Positions 36,845 through 44,828 of a DNA stretch of 64,000 nt are shown one piece after another. The first letter of the stretch is position 1. Every line of letters begins with the position of its first letter. The DNA comes from Thermococcus sp. M36 (GTDB taxonomy: Archaea > Methanobacteriota_B > Thermococci > Thermococcales > Thermococcaceae): contig NZ_SNUH01000001.1 of NCBI RefSeq assembly GCF_012027355.1, positions 806,001 to 870,000 of the forward strand, given 5' to 3'. Made by a program: the position numbers and the translations under genes. Below the pieces are notes generated by a model. It saw only the letters and a program-made list of their open reading frames with translations, was not told the origin of the DNA and searched no databases.

Positions 36845-38155
36845 CTAACCCAGGGGTGGGGAGGTTTGAGGGGCTTCATTAAAGCCCAAAGTGAGTTGGG
36901 CCTTCGGCCCCTCCGGGAGGGTCTTCCCCCAATTACCCCTCCCTTGGGCGAACAATCCACCCAAGTTCGGGGTTATGGTTTTCACAACCTTCTTCAAAAT
37001 GTTAAACGCCCCAACAAGGTCAGCATTCATAACAACGCCCTCTCCGCGGCACTCAAACAAACCACGAACAAAGCGAGCGTTAGAGTGGCGTTGGCCACAG
37101 AGAGGGCAAAGCTGAGAAGTGAAAGCCTCACCAACGAGCACAATAGTGATACCATACTCCTCGGCCACTTCCTTTAGCCTTTTTATGACGTAATTAAATC
37201 GCCAGACTTGAGAGAGTACGAAATTCTGCCTCTTGCCCCTTTGCGAGTTCCTACTGATACCTTTAGGATAACCGACCACGATTCTGGAAACTCCGAGATG
37301 ATAAAGCCTCTCAAGGGTCTGTCTAACGGCAGTGTTAATGTAGTGCCTCGCCTGAAGTTTAGCCTTCTCGTGCATCCTCTGGAGTTTTCTGCTCTTTTTG
37401 GCCCCACTCTTGTTGAGTTTTGACTGGTAATCAGCAATCTTCTTTTGCCAGTAGAAGGCGATACTCTTTAACGGCCTCCCGTTTACGAGGAAACCCTCCC
37501 CATTCTCAACGTAAACGGCCATAAGGTTATTTACGCCTAAATCAATTCCCGCCGAAAGGTTGCCTAAAGGCTGTTTCGGAACTCTCACCCACTCATCATT
37601 GGCTAATTTTTCTTCCACCGTGTAGCTGATGTGGGCATACCATTTTCTTCTAATTTTGTCGTAGATTATCTCTAAGCGTCCTTGCTTACCCTTGAGGTAA
37701 ATCCTACCCTTAAACTGGATTCTCACTTTACCGAACTTTCCAGGTCTTCTCAACTCGATGACGTTACCATCAATCCGATACTGGTCGTTTCTAAGCGGGA
37801 TTACGAACAGTTTTCTACCGTTCTCCTCTCTGACAAACCCCGGCGGTCTTGGTTTGAACCACTCGGGTAATTCTCCGGACTTTTTCTTTCTGTTGAGCGA
37901 AAAGAACGAACGCCAGCTTTCGGCGTTCTTTCTGGCTAATTGTTGAACTGTTGAACCACCAATCCAATCTTTGAACTCGTGGTAGGCTTCCTTTTCAGTC
38001 GTCGAGAAGTCTATTTTGCCGAACTCCTTGAACTGCTTGAGCCTTTCGTAGTTCAGCTTGTTCCAGATTACTGCCGTGGCTTGAGCTAATTCGAAGAGGG
38101 CTTTCTCCTGCTCTTTGCTGGGTTGTAGTTTGACTGTTACCGTTCGCTTCATCAC
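36845..38155 (-). CDS. tnpB: TnpB RNA-guided nuclease
   Basis: 436 residues. N-terminal wedge/REC region (about 1-195) and a RuvC domain: D205 in SAGIDLGVNNL, second motif RIVVGYPKGIS at about 291-301, GEAFTSQLCPLCG with E343/C350/C353, and D379 in MNADLVGAFNIL. The canonical RuvC-II Glu is absent at GYP 295-297; E343 may serve instead. The zinc ribbon shows three Cys (C350, C353, C369) and no clear fourth. TnpB cuts DNA guided by omega-RNA. The gene is intact. No tnpA partner nearby. Confidence 0.9.
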   Translation of the reverse strand: MMKRTVTVKLQPSKEQEKALFELAQATAVIWNKLNYERLKQFKEFGKIDFSTTEKEAYHEFKDWIGGSTVQQLARKNAESWRSFFSLNRKKKSGELPEWFKPRPPGFVREENGRKLFVIPLRNDQYRIDGNVIELRRPGKFGKVRIQFKGRIYLKGKQGRLEIIYDKIRRKWYAHISYTVEEKLANDEWVRVPKQPLGNLSAGIDLGVNNLMAVYVENGEGFLVNGRPLKSIAFYWQKKIADYQSKLNKSGAKKSRKLQRMHEKAKLQARHYINTAVRQTLERLYHLGVSRIVVGYPKGISRNSQRGKRQNFVLSQVWRFNYVIKRLKEVAEEYGITIVLVGEAFTSQLCPLCGQRHSNARFVRGLFECRGEGVVMNADLVGAFNILKKVVKTITPNLGGLFAQGRGNWGKTLPEGPKAQLTLGFNEAPQTSPPLG

Positions 38156-38229
38156 AAAGTATGGTATGATTTTTAGGCTTTAAAAGAGTGTTGCTTTCCC
38201 GCTTGCTGGCCAATTTTTTGAACTCATTA

Positions 38230-38249
38230 CCCCGCCCTGAAGGGCGAGA
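38230..38249. repeat. left-end hairpin of the tnpB element
   Basis: Perfect CGCCCT-GA-AGGGCG hairpin at 38233-38246 with a CCCC flank, matching the right-end hairpin. Confidence 0.7.
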
Positions 38250-38626
38250 CTTGGAAAAGAAAAATGTCAACGCTGTCGAGAACCTTACCGATGTTGCTCT
38301 CGTCGAGCCTTCCAACATAGGTCTCGATTTTTACGTCCGAGTTGAAGCGCTCCAGCTTCCACTTCGCAGAGATGGGCTTTGGATTCCTGCCAAGATCCTC
38401 CTCCCAGTGGAGTATCTGCCTGTTGAGATTGCTCAGCTCGGGCTCTTGCTCGTCTACGAGGAGGAGAGTCCCGACTCCCGTTGCGACCAGATAGTAGGCA
38501 ACAGGACTTCCAAGACCACCGACTCCCACCACGGCCACCTTGGAGTTCTTGAGCTTCTCCTGACCCTCCTTTCCGAAGATCATTATCTGCCTGTCGTAGC
38601 GCTCAAGCTCCCTCCTGCTGAGCATC

Positions 38627-38893
38627 TCAACCACCGCTCACAGGAGGGAACAGTGCAACCACATCACCCTCCTCAAGAACCTCGTCAAAACTGACGTACC
38701 TGCCGTTCCTCGAGACGTTGACATCGGCCAGATCATCGTCCTCGGCGAAGACCTCGTTTTTGAGAACCGGGTGCCTCTCTTTGATGATATCGATAAGCTC
38801 CCTAACCTTTATCCCATCCGGAACCTCCAGCTCCTCCTCGCCGGTGCCAACGAGGGAGCGGAAGCGGGCAAAGTACCTGACCTTTACCTTCAT
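38627..38893 (-). CDS. moaD: MoaD/ThiS-family sulfur carrier
   Basis: Small ubiquitin-like subunit of MPT synthase, 88 residues from ATG 38893 (GGTGG upstream). VKVRYFARFRSLVGTGEEELEVPDGIKVREL at the N-terminus, VNVSRNGRYVSFDEVLEEGDVVALFPPVSGG at the C-terminus with the required terminal Gly-Gly. Its stop overlaps the moeB start region, so the two were an operon. With moeB broken its activation needs another E1. Confidence 0.92.
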   Translation of the reverse strand: MKVKVRYFARFRSLVGTGEEELEVPDGIKVRELIDIIKERHPVLKNEVFAEDDDLADVNVSRNGRYVSFDEVLEEGDVVALFPPVSGG

Positions 38894-38952
38894 CTTCACA
38901 CCACCGAAGGAGTTGGGAAACGGAAGTTAAAAAGGGTTGCTGGACGGCTTTG

Positions 38953-39468
38953 CTACCACGGCACGCTCTTCCAGCCCATTTTATAGGCGAAGTAGTTCGC
39001 CCCCCAGTGGACGAAGGGGGAGACCACGAGAAGGAAGATTATCTGGCCACTTGACAACGTCTTTACCGGATACGCCAAAGCGAGCGCCGAAATAAGAAAG
39101 CCCAGCTGGTCAAGGCCTATGGCCGGGGCCCCCCTCGGCAGATCTGCACGCCTCTTGAAGAAGCTACCCACCAGGTCACCCAGGAGGGCGCCAAAGGATA
39201 GGAGGAATGCCAGAAGAACGGCTGTTCTAAAATCACCGTAGAAGCTGGGGGTTAAGCGGTACTGAACCACCCCCACGAGGGTGCCTATGGAAACGCCACC
39301 GATGAGGCCGCGCCAGGTCTTTCCGTCCCCAAACAGCCTGCGGCCGTCCCTCCACGTCCTGCCACCGTCAATGGGTCGCCCACCCCCGACAAGCACGGGG
39401 CTCGCGTTGGCAAAGTAGGCAGGGAGGATGTACCAGAACGCCCAGATGAGAGACGACAGTGACCCCAT
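38953..39468 (-). CDS. carS: CDP-archaeol synthase
   Basis: Transfers CMP to unsaturated archaetidic acid, making CDP-archaeol for polar lipid synthesis. 171 residues, about five membrane helices. Signature loops are GGGRPIDGGRTWRDGRRLFGDGKTWRGLIGG near the N-terminus and GDLVGSFFKRRADLPRGAPAIGLDQLGFL near residue 95, both rich in the Asp/Lys residues conserved in CarS. It is not clearly linked to moaD. Confidence 0.92.
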   Translation of the reverse strand: MGSLSSLIWAFWYILPAYFANASPVLVGGGRPIDGGRTWRDGRRLFGDGKTWRGLIGGVSIGTLVGVVQYRLTPSFYGDFRTAVLLAFLLSFGALLGDLVGSFFKRRADLPRGAPAIGLDQLGFLISALALAYPVKTLSSGQIIFLLVVSPFVHWGANYFAYKMGWKSVPW

Positions 39469-39507
39469 TATTCCACCCAGTCGGGATACATACGGAGGGT
39501 TTTAAAG

Positions 39508-40029
39508 CTACCGCTTTCCGGGTGCTTCAAGGCAGTCTATGAGCCTCTCAAGAACCTCCTCGTCCTCGTGGCTCATCAGGTACTCCAGTATCCTCTCAGC
39601 GAGCTCGTTCCGCTTCATCGCAAACGCTATGCTCTTCCTCATGAACTCCGCTTCCTCGCCCTCCTCGCCCTCCAGCTCCTCCATGGCCCTGCGGAGGTTT
39701 TCCTTCATCTGCTGTACATCCTCAAGGATGCGAGCGTAGTAGGCCGCCTGACGCCAGTCCTTCAGGAGCTTCGTGGCCTTGTAGTACGCCTTTTTGTCGC
39801 CTGGCTTCTTGATCCTGACCACAAAGCCGAGGCTTTCCATGGCCTTCAGGGCAGTGCTGACGTGGGAAAGGGAGTAGCCAGTTCTCTCCGCTATCTCCCC
39901 GAGGCTCATCGGCTCTTTTGCCAAGAACAGTACACCGTATATGTAGCCGTACAGCTCGCTGAAGCCGAACCGCCTAGCGGCGCCGGCAAAATGCTCCATG
40001 ATTATGCGGCGTGCCTCTTCAATCCCCAT
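39508..40029 (-). CDS. GbsR/MarR-like transcriptional regulator
   Basis: 173 residues. HTH visible: FGFSELYGYIYGVLFLAKEPMSLGEIAERTGYSLSHVSTALKAMESLGFVVRIKKPGDKKAYYKAT, with the R-x-G-x-x-Y-G layout of GbsR-type MarR proteins. The C-terminal half is a long helical dimerisation part with an acidic stretch (EELEGEEGEEAEF). It is divergent from the RND operon; the 24-bp palindrome at 40102 is the obvious target. It probably represses that operon. Inducer unknown. Confidence 0.88.
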   Translation of the reverse strand: MGIEEARRIIMEHFAGAARRFGFSELYGYIYGVLFLAKEPMSLGEIAERTGYSLSHVSTALKAMESLGFVVRIKKPGDKKAYYKATKLLKDWRQAAYYARILEDVQQMKENLRRAMEELEGEEGEEAEFMRKSIAFAMKRNELAERILEYLMSHEDEEVLERLIDCLEAPGKR

Positions 40030-40101
40030 ACATCACACCCCTGACTGACTTGAAAGGCGCAGAAGCTATGGCAAAAGGTTTTTAAGGTTTCACATATTTA
40101 A

Positions 40102-40125
40102 AACTTTCGGAAATTTCCGAAAGTT
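40102..40125. promoter_or_regulatory. perfect 24-bp palindrome in the RND operon promoter
   Basis: AACTTTCGGAAA followed directly by its reverse complement TTTCCGAAAGTT, no mismatch. It begins at the TATA-like ATATTTAAAAC (40095-40105), 13 bp before the ATG at 40138. Best candidate operator for the divergent GbsR-like regulator. Confidence 0.8.
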
Positions 40126-40137
40126 GGAGGGGGGTGC

Positions 40138-42405
40138 ATGGACGTTCTCAGGAGAACCGCGGCGCTGATAGTGAGGTACAGGGTGGCGTTCACGCTCGTG
40201 GCAGTCTTCATGCTAGTCGTCTCCATCTACGGCATTCAGAACCTCAGGTTTGAGAGCGACCTGAGGAGCATGCTTCCCGAGGGGCACCCTTCCATAACGG
40301 ACTACACAACGCTTCAGAACGAGTTCCAAGGCGGCGACAGTGCCCTCATAGTCGTAAAGATAAACTCCATTGAGCAGGGGGGTGTCTACGACGTCCGCGA
40401 CCCGAGGGTGATAGAGGCCATATACGAACTCGAGCAGAGGCTCAGGAAGAGGGAGTACGTAACCGACACAATGAGCATCGCCGATGTCTACATGCAGGTT
40501 CTGGGAAGGCTCCCTGAGAACGAAGAAGAGGCCAAGTTCGTCCTGGACATGCTCCCCCCCGAGGAGAGGTACCAGCTGGTGAGCCGGGACTACACGATGA
40601 CCATGATAGTCATAACGATAAGCCGGGAAAAGAAGACGGAGACCCTTGTAAGGGTCTACAGGGGCATTGAAGAGGACATCAAAGACGTGGGGTTCCCAAA
40701 GAACGTCCAAGTCATCCAGACCGGCAACGTCGGCATAACTTACCGCATACTGGAGCTCCTTCAAAGCGACCTCAACAAGACCATGGCCATATCTTTCGTA
40801 CTCGTCATGGCACTCCTTATCTACTTCTACCGGTCCCCCGCGAAGGCGGCCATACCCCTCATTCCCCTTGTATTCGGCGTCGTGATGACCCTCGGGTTCA
40901 TGGGGCTGATGGGTGTGCCCCTGGATCTCGCAACGACGACGATAGGCGCGATGCTGATAGGTATGGGCATAGACTACGGAATTCACGTTACAAACCGCTA
41001 CTACGAGGAGAGAAGAAAAGGAAAAGGAGTAGAGGAGGCCGCGGGCGAGGCAATAGCCGAGACAGGAAAAGCCCTGCTGGGTGCGGCGCTCACCACTGTG
41101 GGGGGCTTTTCCGCGATGTACCTTTCCAGCCTGCCGATGCTCCACAACCTGGCAACTGCCCTGATTTTAGGCCTCAGCCTGGCTGCGCTCAACGCCGTCG
41201 TAATAACCCCGGCCGTTATCATCCTTGAGGAGGACATAACGAGGCTCCTGAAGGGCACGTACACGGTTCCCGAAACAAGATCCCACTCGGGCATCATCGC
41301 CCGTGCGTTCCACGCCCTTGGGAGGGCCATTGAAAGAAAGCCGGTGGCCTTTCTGGGAGGGGTCTTTCTGATAACGCTCGTCTTCACCTACGGGGTAACG
41401 CAGGTCACGACGGAGGTGAGGCTGGAGAAGTTCGTCCCCGAGGGGATGCCCGAAATAGAGGCCCTCATGGACATCAGAACCGAGTTCGGGGGACAGGACG
41501 AATTATACGTTCTGGTTCGGGCAGACGACGTCAGAGACCCGGCGGTCGTCAGGGGGATGTACCTCTTTGAGAACCAGGTAAAGGCGGACTCATACTACAA
41601 CGGCGTCTTCGACTCCCAGAGCATCGCAGACGTCGTTAAAAGGAAGTACGGGTACATCCCCCAGGACAGGGAAAAGATAAAGGAAGCCCTCTCCGGATAC
41701 ACCGGGATGAGGCTCGTCTCTTCTGACTACTCCATAGCCACCATAACGTTCAAGGGGGACTTCGGAGGGGCGAGCATGGACGACTTCAGGAGGATCATGG
41801 AGTACTTCGAGGAGGAGGTCAGAAGCTCCCAGTACAGGGACTTTCCGCCGGGGACGAAGCTTGCCCTCACCGGGGACGTGTACCTTAATTACGTGCTGGA
41901 CAAACTCACGAAGGTAGAGATAAACAGGATATCGGCCTACGGGACTGTTTTTGTTGTTCTGATAGTTCTGGCTCTGTTCAGACGCCCTAAGGTGTCCATT
42001 GCAATGATAACCCCCATGTTCCTCGGTGCCCTCTGGACGGTGGGGTTCATGGGGCTCGCCGGGATCCCCTTCACCCAGAGCCTCGCAGGGGTTATCTCTA
42101 TGATAGTGGGCCTGGGCGTTGACTACGGCATGCACCTGAGCCACAGGTTTATGGAGGAACTCAAGGAGGGGAATCCCAAACCTGCAGTGACCGCGGTCGA
42201 GAGCGTCGGGCCGGGGATCCTGGCCGGGGCCCTGACCACCGCCGGCGGCTTCCTGGCGCTCTTGGCCGGGGAGCTGCCTACTATCCACGACTTCGGCACA
42301 ACCCTAGCCTTCGGAATTTTCGCCTCGATGGTGGCCTCGTACATGGTCACGCCCGTACTCATGCAGATCTTCTACGGGAAGAACACAGGAGGTGGTTCCA
42401 GATGA
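40138..42405 (+). CDS. MMPL/RND superfamily exporter
   Basis: 755 residues, two repeats each of one helix, a large extracytoplasmic loop and five or six helices (12 in all). Repeat 1 has FESDLRSMLPEGHPSI and the helix block GAMLIGMGIDYGIHVTNRYYEER near residue 280; repeat 2 has ISMIVGLGVDYGMHLSHRFMEEL near residue 660. The paired G-x-x-x-D-Y-G-x-H motifs are the proton-relay Asp sites of hydrophobe/sterol-sensing type RND proteins. Ends 4 nt into the next gene. Probably exports lipids or hydrophobic compounds, by family. Confidence 0.92.
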   Translation: MDVLRRTAALIVRYRVAFTLVAVFMLVVSIYGIQNLRFESDLRSMLPEGHPSITDYTTLQNEFQGGDSALIVVKINSIEQGGVYDVRDPRVIEAIYELEQRLRKREYVTDTMSIADVYMQVLGRLPENEEEAKFVLDMLPPEERYQLVSRDYTMTMIVITISREKKTETLVRVYRGIEEDIKDVGFPKNVQVIQTGNVGITYRILELLQSDLNKTMAISFVLVMALLIYFYRSPAKAAIPLIPLVFGVVMTLGFMGLMGVPLDLATTTIGAMLIGMGIDYGIHVTNRYYEERRKGKGVEEAAGEAIAETGKALLGAALTTVGGFSAMYLSSLPMLHNLATALILGLSLAALNAVVITPAVIILEEDITRLLKGTYTVPETRSHSGIIARAFHALGRAIERKPVAFLGGVFLITLVFTYGVTQVTTEVRLEKFVPEGMPEIEALMDIRTEFGGQDELYVLVRADDVRDPAVVRGMYLFENQVKADSYYNGVFDSQSIADVVKRKYGYIPQDREKIKEALSGYTGMRLVSSDYSIATITFKGDFGGASMDDFRRIMEYFEEEVRSSQYRDFPPGTKLALTGDVYLNYVLDKLTKVEINRISAYGTVFVVLIVLALFRRPKVSIAMITPMFLGALWTVGFMGLAGIPFTQSLAGVISMIVGLGVDYGMHLSHRFMEELKEGNPKPAVTAVESVGPGILAGALTTAGGFLALLAGELPTIHDFGTTLAFGIFASMVASYMVTPVLMQIFYGKNTGGGSR

Positions 42406-44828
42406 AAAAACGAGGCGTAGTCCTCCTGCTGATCGTGCTCACGGCGGTGCTCTCCGGAGCCGTCACCGCCTCCACCACGGTCACTCTCTTTGAGGGGTAC
42501 CTGGACAAGGGGGAGGCGGTGTTGGTAGGCCCGCTGGTGGTTGCCCTTACGGACACGGAAAAGGACTACGGCAACGGAGAGTACTACGCGTTCCTTGTAG
42601 TGGCCAAGGACGGAAGGCTCCTGAACGCGGAGTACAAGACTATATACGTCCCGGATCCTGAAAAAATCCAGGAACTGCTCATGAACCCCGAGTTCATCAG
42701 GGCGATGGCAGAGACACAGGGGTACGACGTGGCCCAGTGTGAAGAATACGTGAACAACAGCGCCCAGTTCAACGCCTGCCTCATTTCCAACGCCTACGGC
42801 TTCTACCAGTGGATGAACACCGCGTCTCCAGGGGAGCTCGCGGACGCGGTGATGAGGACGATAGAAGAGCACCCGGAGCTCGGGATAAGCAGGGAAGACA
42901 TCCTGATGCCCATTACATTCCCGGAGGTAACCCCTGTGAGGGAGGGGGACACGGTAGAGGTGAACGTGGACAACAGGACGGTTCTGATAACGGTAAGCCA
43001 GGTATATCCGAACGGTGCGAGGATCAGCATAAGCGGCCCCCCTGAATGGAGGGCCTCCACGGCACCGGGCCTCGTGGTTTCCAGCGTGGAGATGCCCGAG
43101 ACCGTTGAGCCCGGGGAGACGGTCACAGTAAAAGTCCACCTGAAAAATGAAGGCGCCCTGAAGGTTCGCTATTTAAACGTCTTCGTGACACCCGCACCGC
43201 TGAGCCTCAACGAGAGCTCCTCGATAGCGGGGGCAATCTCAATGGCGATGAGCCAGAGCGGACTCTCAAAGAGCGTCTTCTATCCAGTGGGGAGTGCTGT
43301 GAAGTACATCGAATATCTAGACGGCAAGGAAAACGCGACCCTGACCTTCAAAATAAAGATAAACCCGAACACCGACGTCGGAACCTACCCCCTCTACGTG
43401 GGGGTCGTCTATTTTACGGGCCTAGGGACGAACATGAAGATGGCCCAGGGGTACAACTTCGTCGCCTTGACCGTCAAAAAGCCCAGGGAGGCCTTTGTCG
43501 AGATAACCAAGGTTGAGACCGAGCCGGAGGAGATAAGTCCCGGGGACACTTTCACCGTGAGGTTTGAGATCAGGAACACCGGGGACGAAACCGTCAAGGC
43601 CCTGAGCCTAAGAATAAGCTCATACAAGGTGCCCGTACAGGGGGAGGTAAAGAACGTCGACCTGTCAGCCATATCGCAGCTACCGATCCAGGGGAGCGAG
43701 GGGCTCAGCCAGAGCCTGCAGGACTCCCTCAACCAGCTGATGCGAGAACTGGCAAAACAGGACATAGAGGCGTTCCTGCCGGTAGGGGAAGACAACGTAA
43801 AGTACGTCCCCGAACTGATGCCCGGAGAAAGCACCGTCCTTGAGTTTAAGGTCAGGGCTAATGAAAGGCTCGAAAACGGCATCTATCCGATGAGGATAGA
43901 GCTGGAGTACATAACGGAGCCCAATGAGAAGGAGATAACGGACGAGAGGCTCGTTGGAATAGACGTCACCGGGAGGGCGGAGCTGATAGTGTCAAGGGTC
44001 TCGACGTCGCCGGGCAGGGTGATACCTGGCACGGAGAACGTTGAGGTAAACATCCAGATTGACAACGTCGGCACCGGGACCGCCGAGACGGTTGTGGTAA
44101 GGCCCATGCCTGGCTGGCCCTTCAGCCTGAGCGAGAGCAGCACACAGGTCATAGGTGTGGGGACACTCAGAAAGGGGGACTCCGCCGAGGCGTCGTTCAG
44201 GGTCAACGTGGCCGAGAACGCAAGCCCCGGAACATACGAGATTCCCCTCCTCGTGACGTACACCACCGGAGCTGGCATACGGAAAAACGCCACCCTCCGG
44301 GTGCCCGTGATCTTGGGGTCAAAGCCGAACATAGAGGTTGCCGGCGTGCGCTTTGAGCCTGACCCCATTCAGGGCGAGACCGTAAGGGTCTACGTAACCC
44401 TCAGAAACACCGGGGGAGAGAAGGCCACAAGCGTGCTGATAGAGGGCGTTGTAAAGGCCGACCAGCCGTTCACACTCGACAAGAGAACGGACTACATCGG
44501 CGACCTAGCGCCGGGGGCGACCGGTGAGGGGGTCATCATTCTGAGGATAGACAGGGACGCCGTGCCCAAGGACTACAACCTCAGGCTCCGCATAAGGGCC
44601 GTCGGGGATCCGAACCGGGGGGACGACAACGTCTACGTCTTTGAGAGAACAATAACCGTCAGAGTGAAGGAGAACACAGGGCGCTCCAAGAACCTGAGGG
44701 CCGCCGCCATCATAACCGGACTCGTGGTTGTCGTCGCGGTGCTCCTGACGTATCTTTCGGAAAGGAAACGGACAAAGAAAACATTTAAACACAGTAGGGA
44801 CAAAGGAAAAGACGGGTGGAAGGAATGA
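42402..44828 (+). CDS. large secreted COG1361-type S-layer-like protein
   Basis: 808 residues with a signal peptide (VVLLLIVLTAVLSGAVTAS), several Ig-like/CARDB repeats (VEPGETVTVKVHLKNEG near residue 240, ISPGDTFTVRFEIRNTGDE near 380, and PGTENVEVNIQIDNVGTG, QGETVRVYVTLRNTGGEK), and a C-terminal helix AAIITGLVVVVAVLLTYLSE with a basic tail. Thus a membrane-anchored extracellular adaptor. It overlaps the RND gene by 4 nt. One Cys pair near residue 108-126. A cell-surface partner of the exporter by context. Confidence 0.85.
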   Translation: MKKRGVVLLLIVLTAVLSGAVTASTTVTLFEGYLDKGEAVLVGPLVVALTDTEKDYGNGEYYAFLVVAKDGRLLNAEYKTIYVPDPEKIQELLMNPEFIRAMAETQGYDVAQCEEYVNNSAQFNACLISNAYGFYQWMNTASPGELADAVMRTIEEHPELGISREDILMPITFPEVTPVREGDTVEVNVDNRTVLITVSQVYPNGARISISGPPEWRASTAPGLVVSSVEMPETVEPGETVTVKVHLKNEGALKVRYLNVFVTPAPLSLNESSSIAGAISMAMSQSGLSKSVFYPVGSAVKYIEYLDGKENATLTFKIKINPNTDVGTYPLYVGVVYFTGLGTNMKMAQGYNFVALTVKKPREAFVEITKVETEPEEISPGDTFTVRFEIRNTGDETVKALSLRISSYKVPVQGEVKNVDLSAISQLPIQGSEGLSQSLQDSLNQLMRELAKQDIEAFLPVGEDNVKYVPELMPGESTVLEFKVRANERLENGIYPMRIELEYITEPNEKEITDERLVGIDVTGRAELIVSRVSTSPGRVIPGTENVEVNIQIDNVGTGTAETVVVRPMPGWPFSLSESSTQVIGVGTLRKGDSAEASFRVNVAENASPGTYEIPLLVTYTTGAGIRKNATLRVPVILGSKPNIEVAGVRFEPDPIQGETVRVYVTLRNTGGEKATSVLIEGVVKADQPFTLDKRTDYIGDLAPGATGEGVIILRIDRDAVPKDYNLRLRIRAVGDPNRGDDNVYVFERTITVRVKENTGRSKNLRAAAIITGLVVVVAVLLTYLSERKRTKKTFKHSRDKGKDGWKE

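Larger units (their letters stand above)
36800..38265 (-). mobile_element. IS605-group (IS1341-type) element carrying tnpB only
   Basis: Approximate limits. The element has tnpB but no tnpA transposase. Both ends carry the subterminal hairpin CGCCCT-GA-AGGG(C/T)G, typical of IS200/IS605 ends. It interrupts moeB: moeB coding is recognisable up to about 38265 and resumes at about 36799, with roughly 95 residues missing. No target duplication is expected for this class. The right end of the element (low coordinates) should produce the omega-RNA whose guide reads into the moeB tail. Confidence 0.8.
36758..38625 (-). pseudogene. moeB: moeB/ThiF-family adenylyltransferase disrupted by the tnpB element
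   Basis: E1-like enzyme that adenylates the C-terminal Gly-Gly of MoaD. The N-terminal ~120 residues survive (RYDRQIMIFGKEGQEKL, VGVGGLGSPVAYYL, VDEQEPELSNLNRQIL; start ATG 38625). After LDSVDIF the frame enters the element and stops (VSPFRAG*). The native C-terminus LAFNTFDVVELR plus stop is intact at 36758-36796 beyond the element. About 95 residues, including the catalytic D-x-x-D region, are gone, so a simple insertion is excluded. Another E1 elsewhere would be needed for tungstopterin synthesis. Confidence 0.88.

Noticed and set aside
36845-38155. Complete IS605 with tnpA
   Set aside because: No tnpA-like frame of about 130-150 codons with an HUH motif on either side of tnpB.
38227-38625. 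MoeB as a complete short protein
   Set aside because: It ends inside the transposon end, and the native C-terminus is found on the far side of the element.
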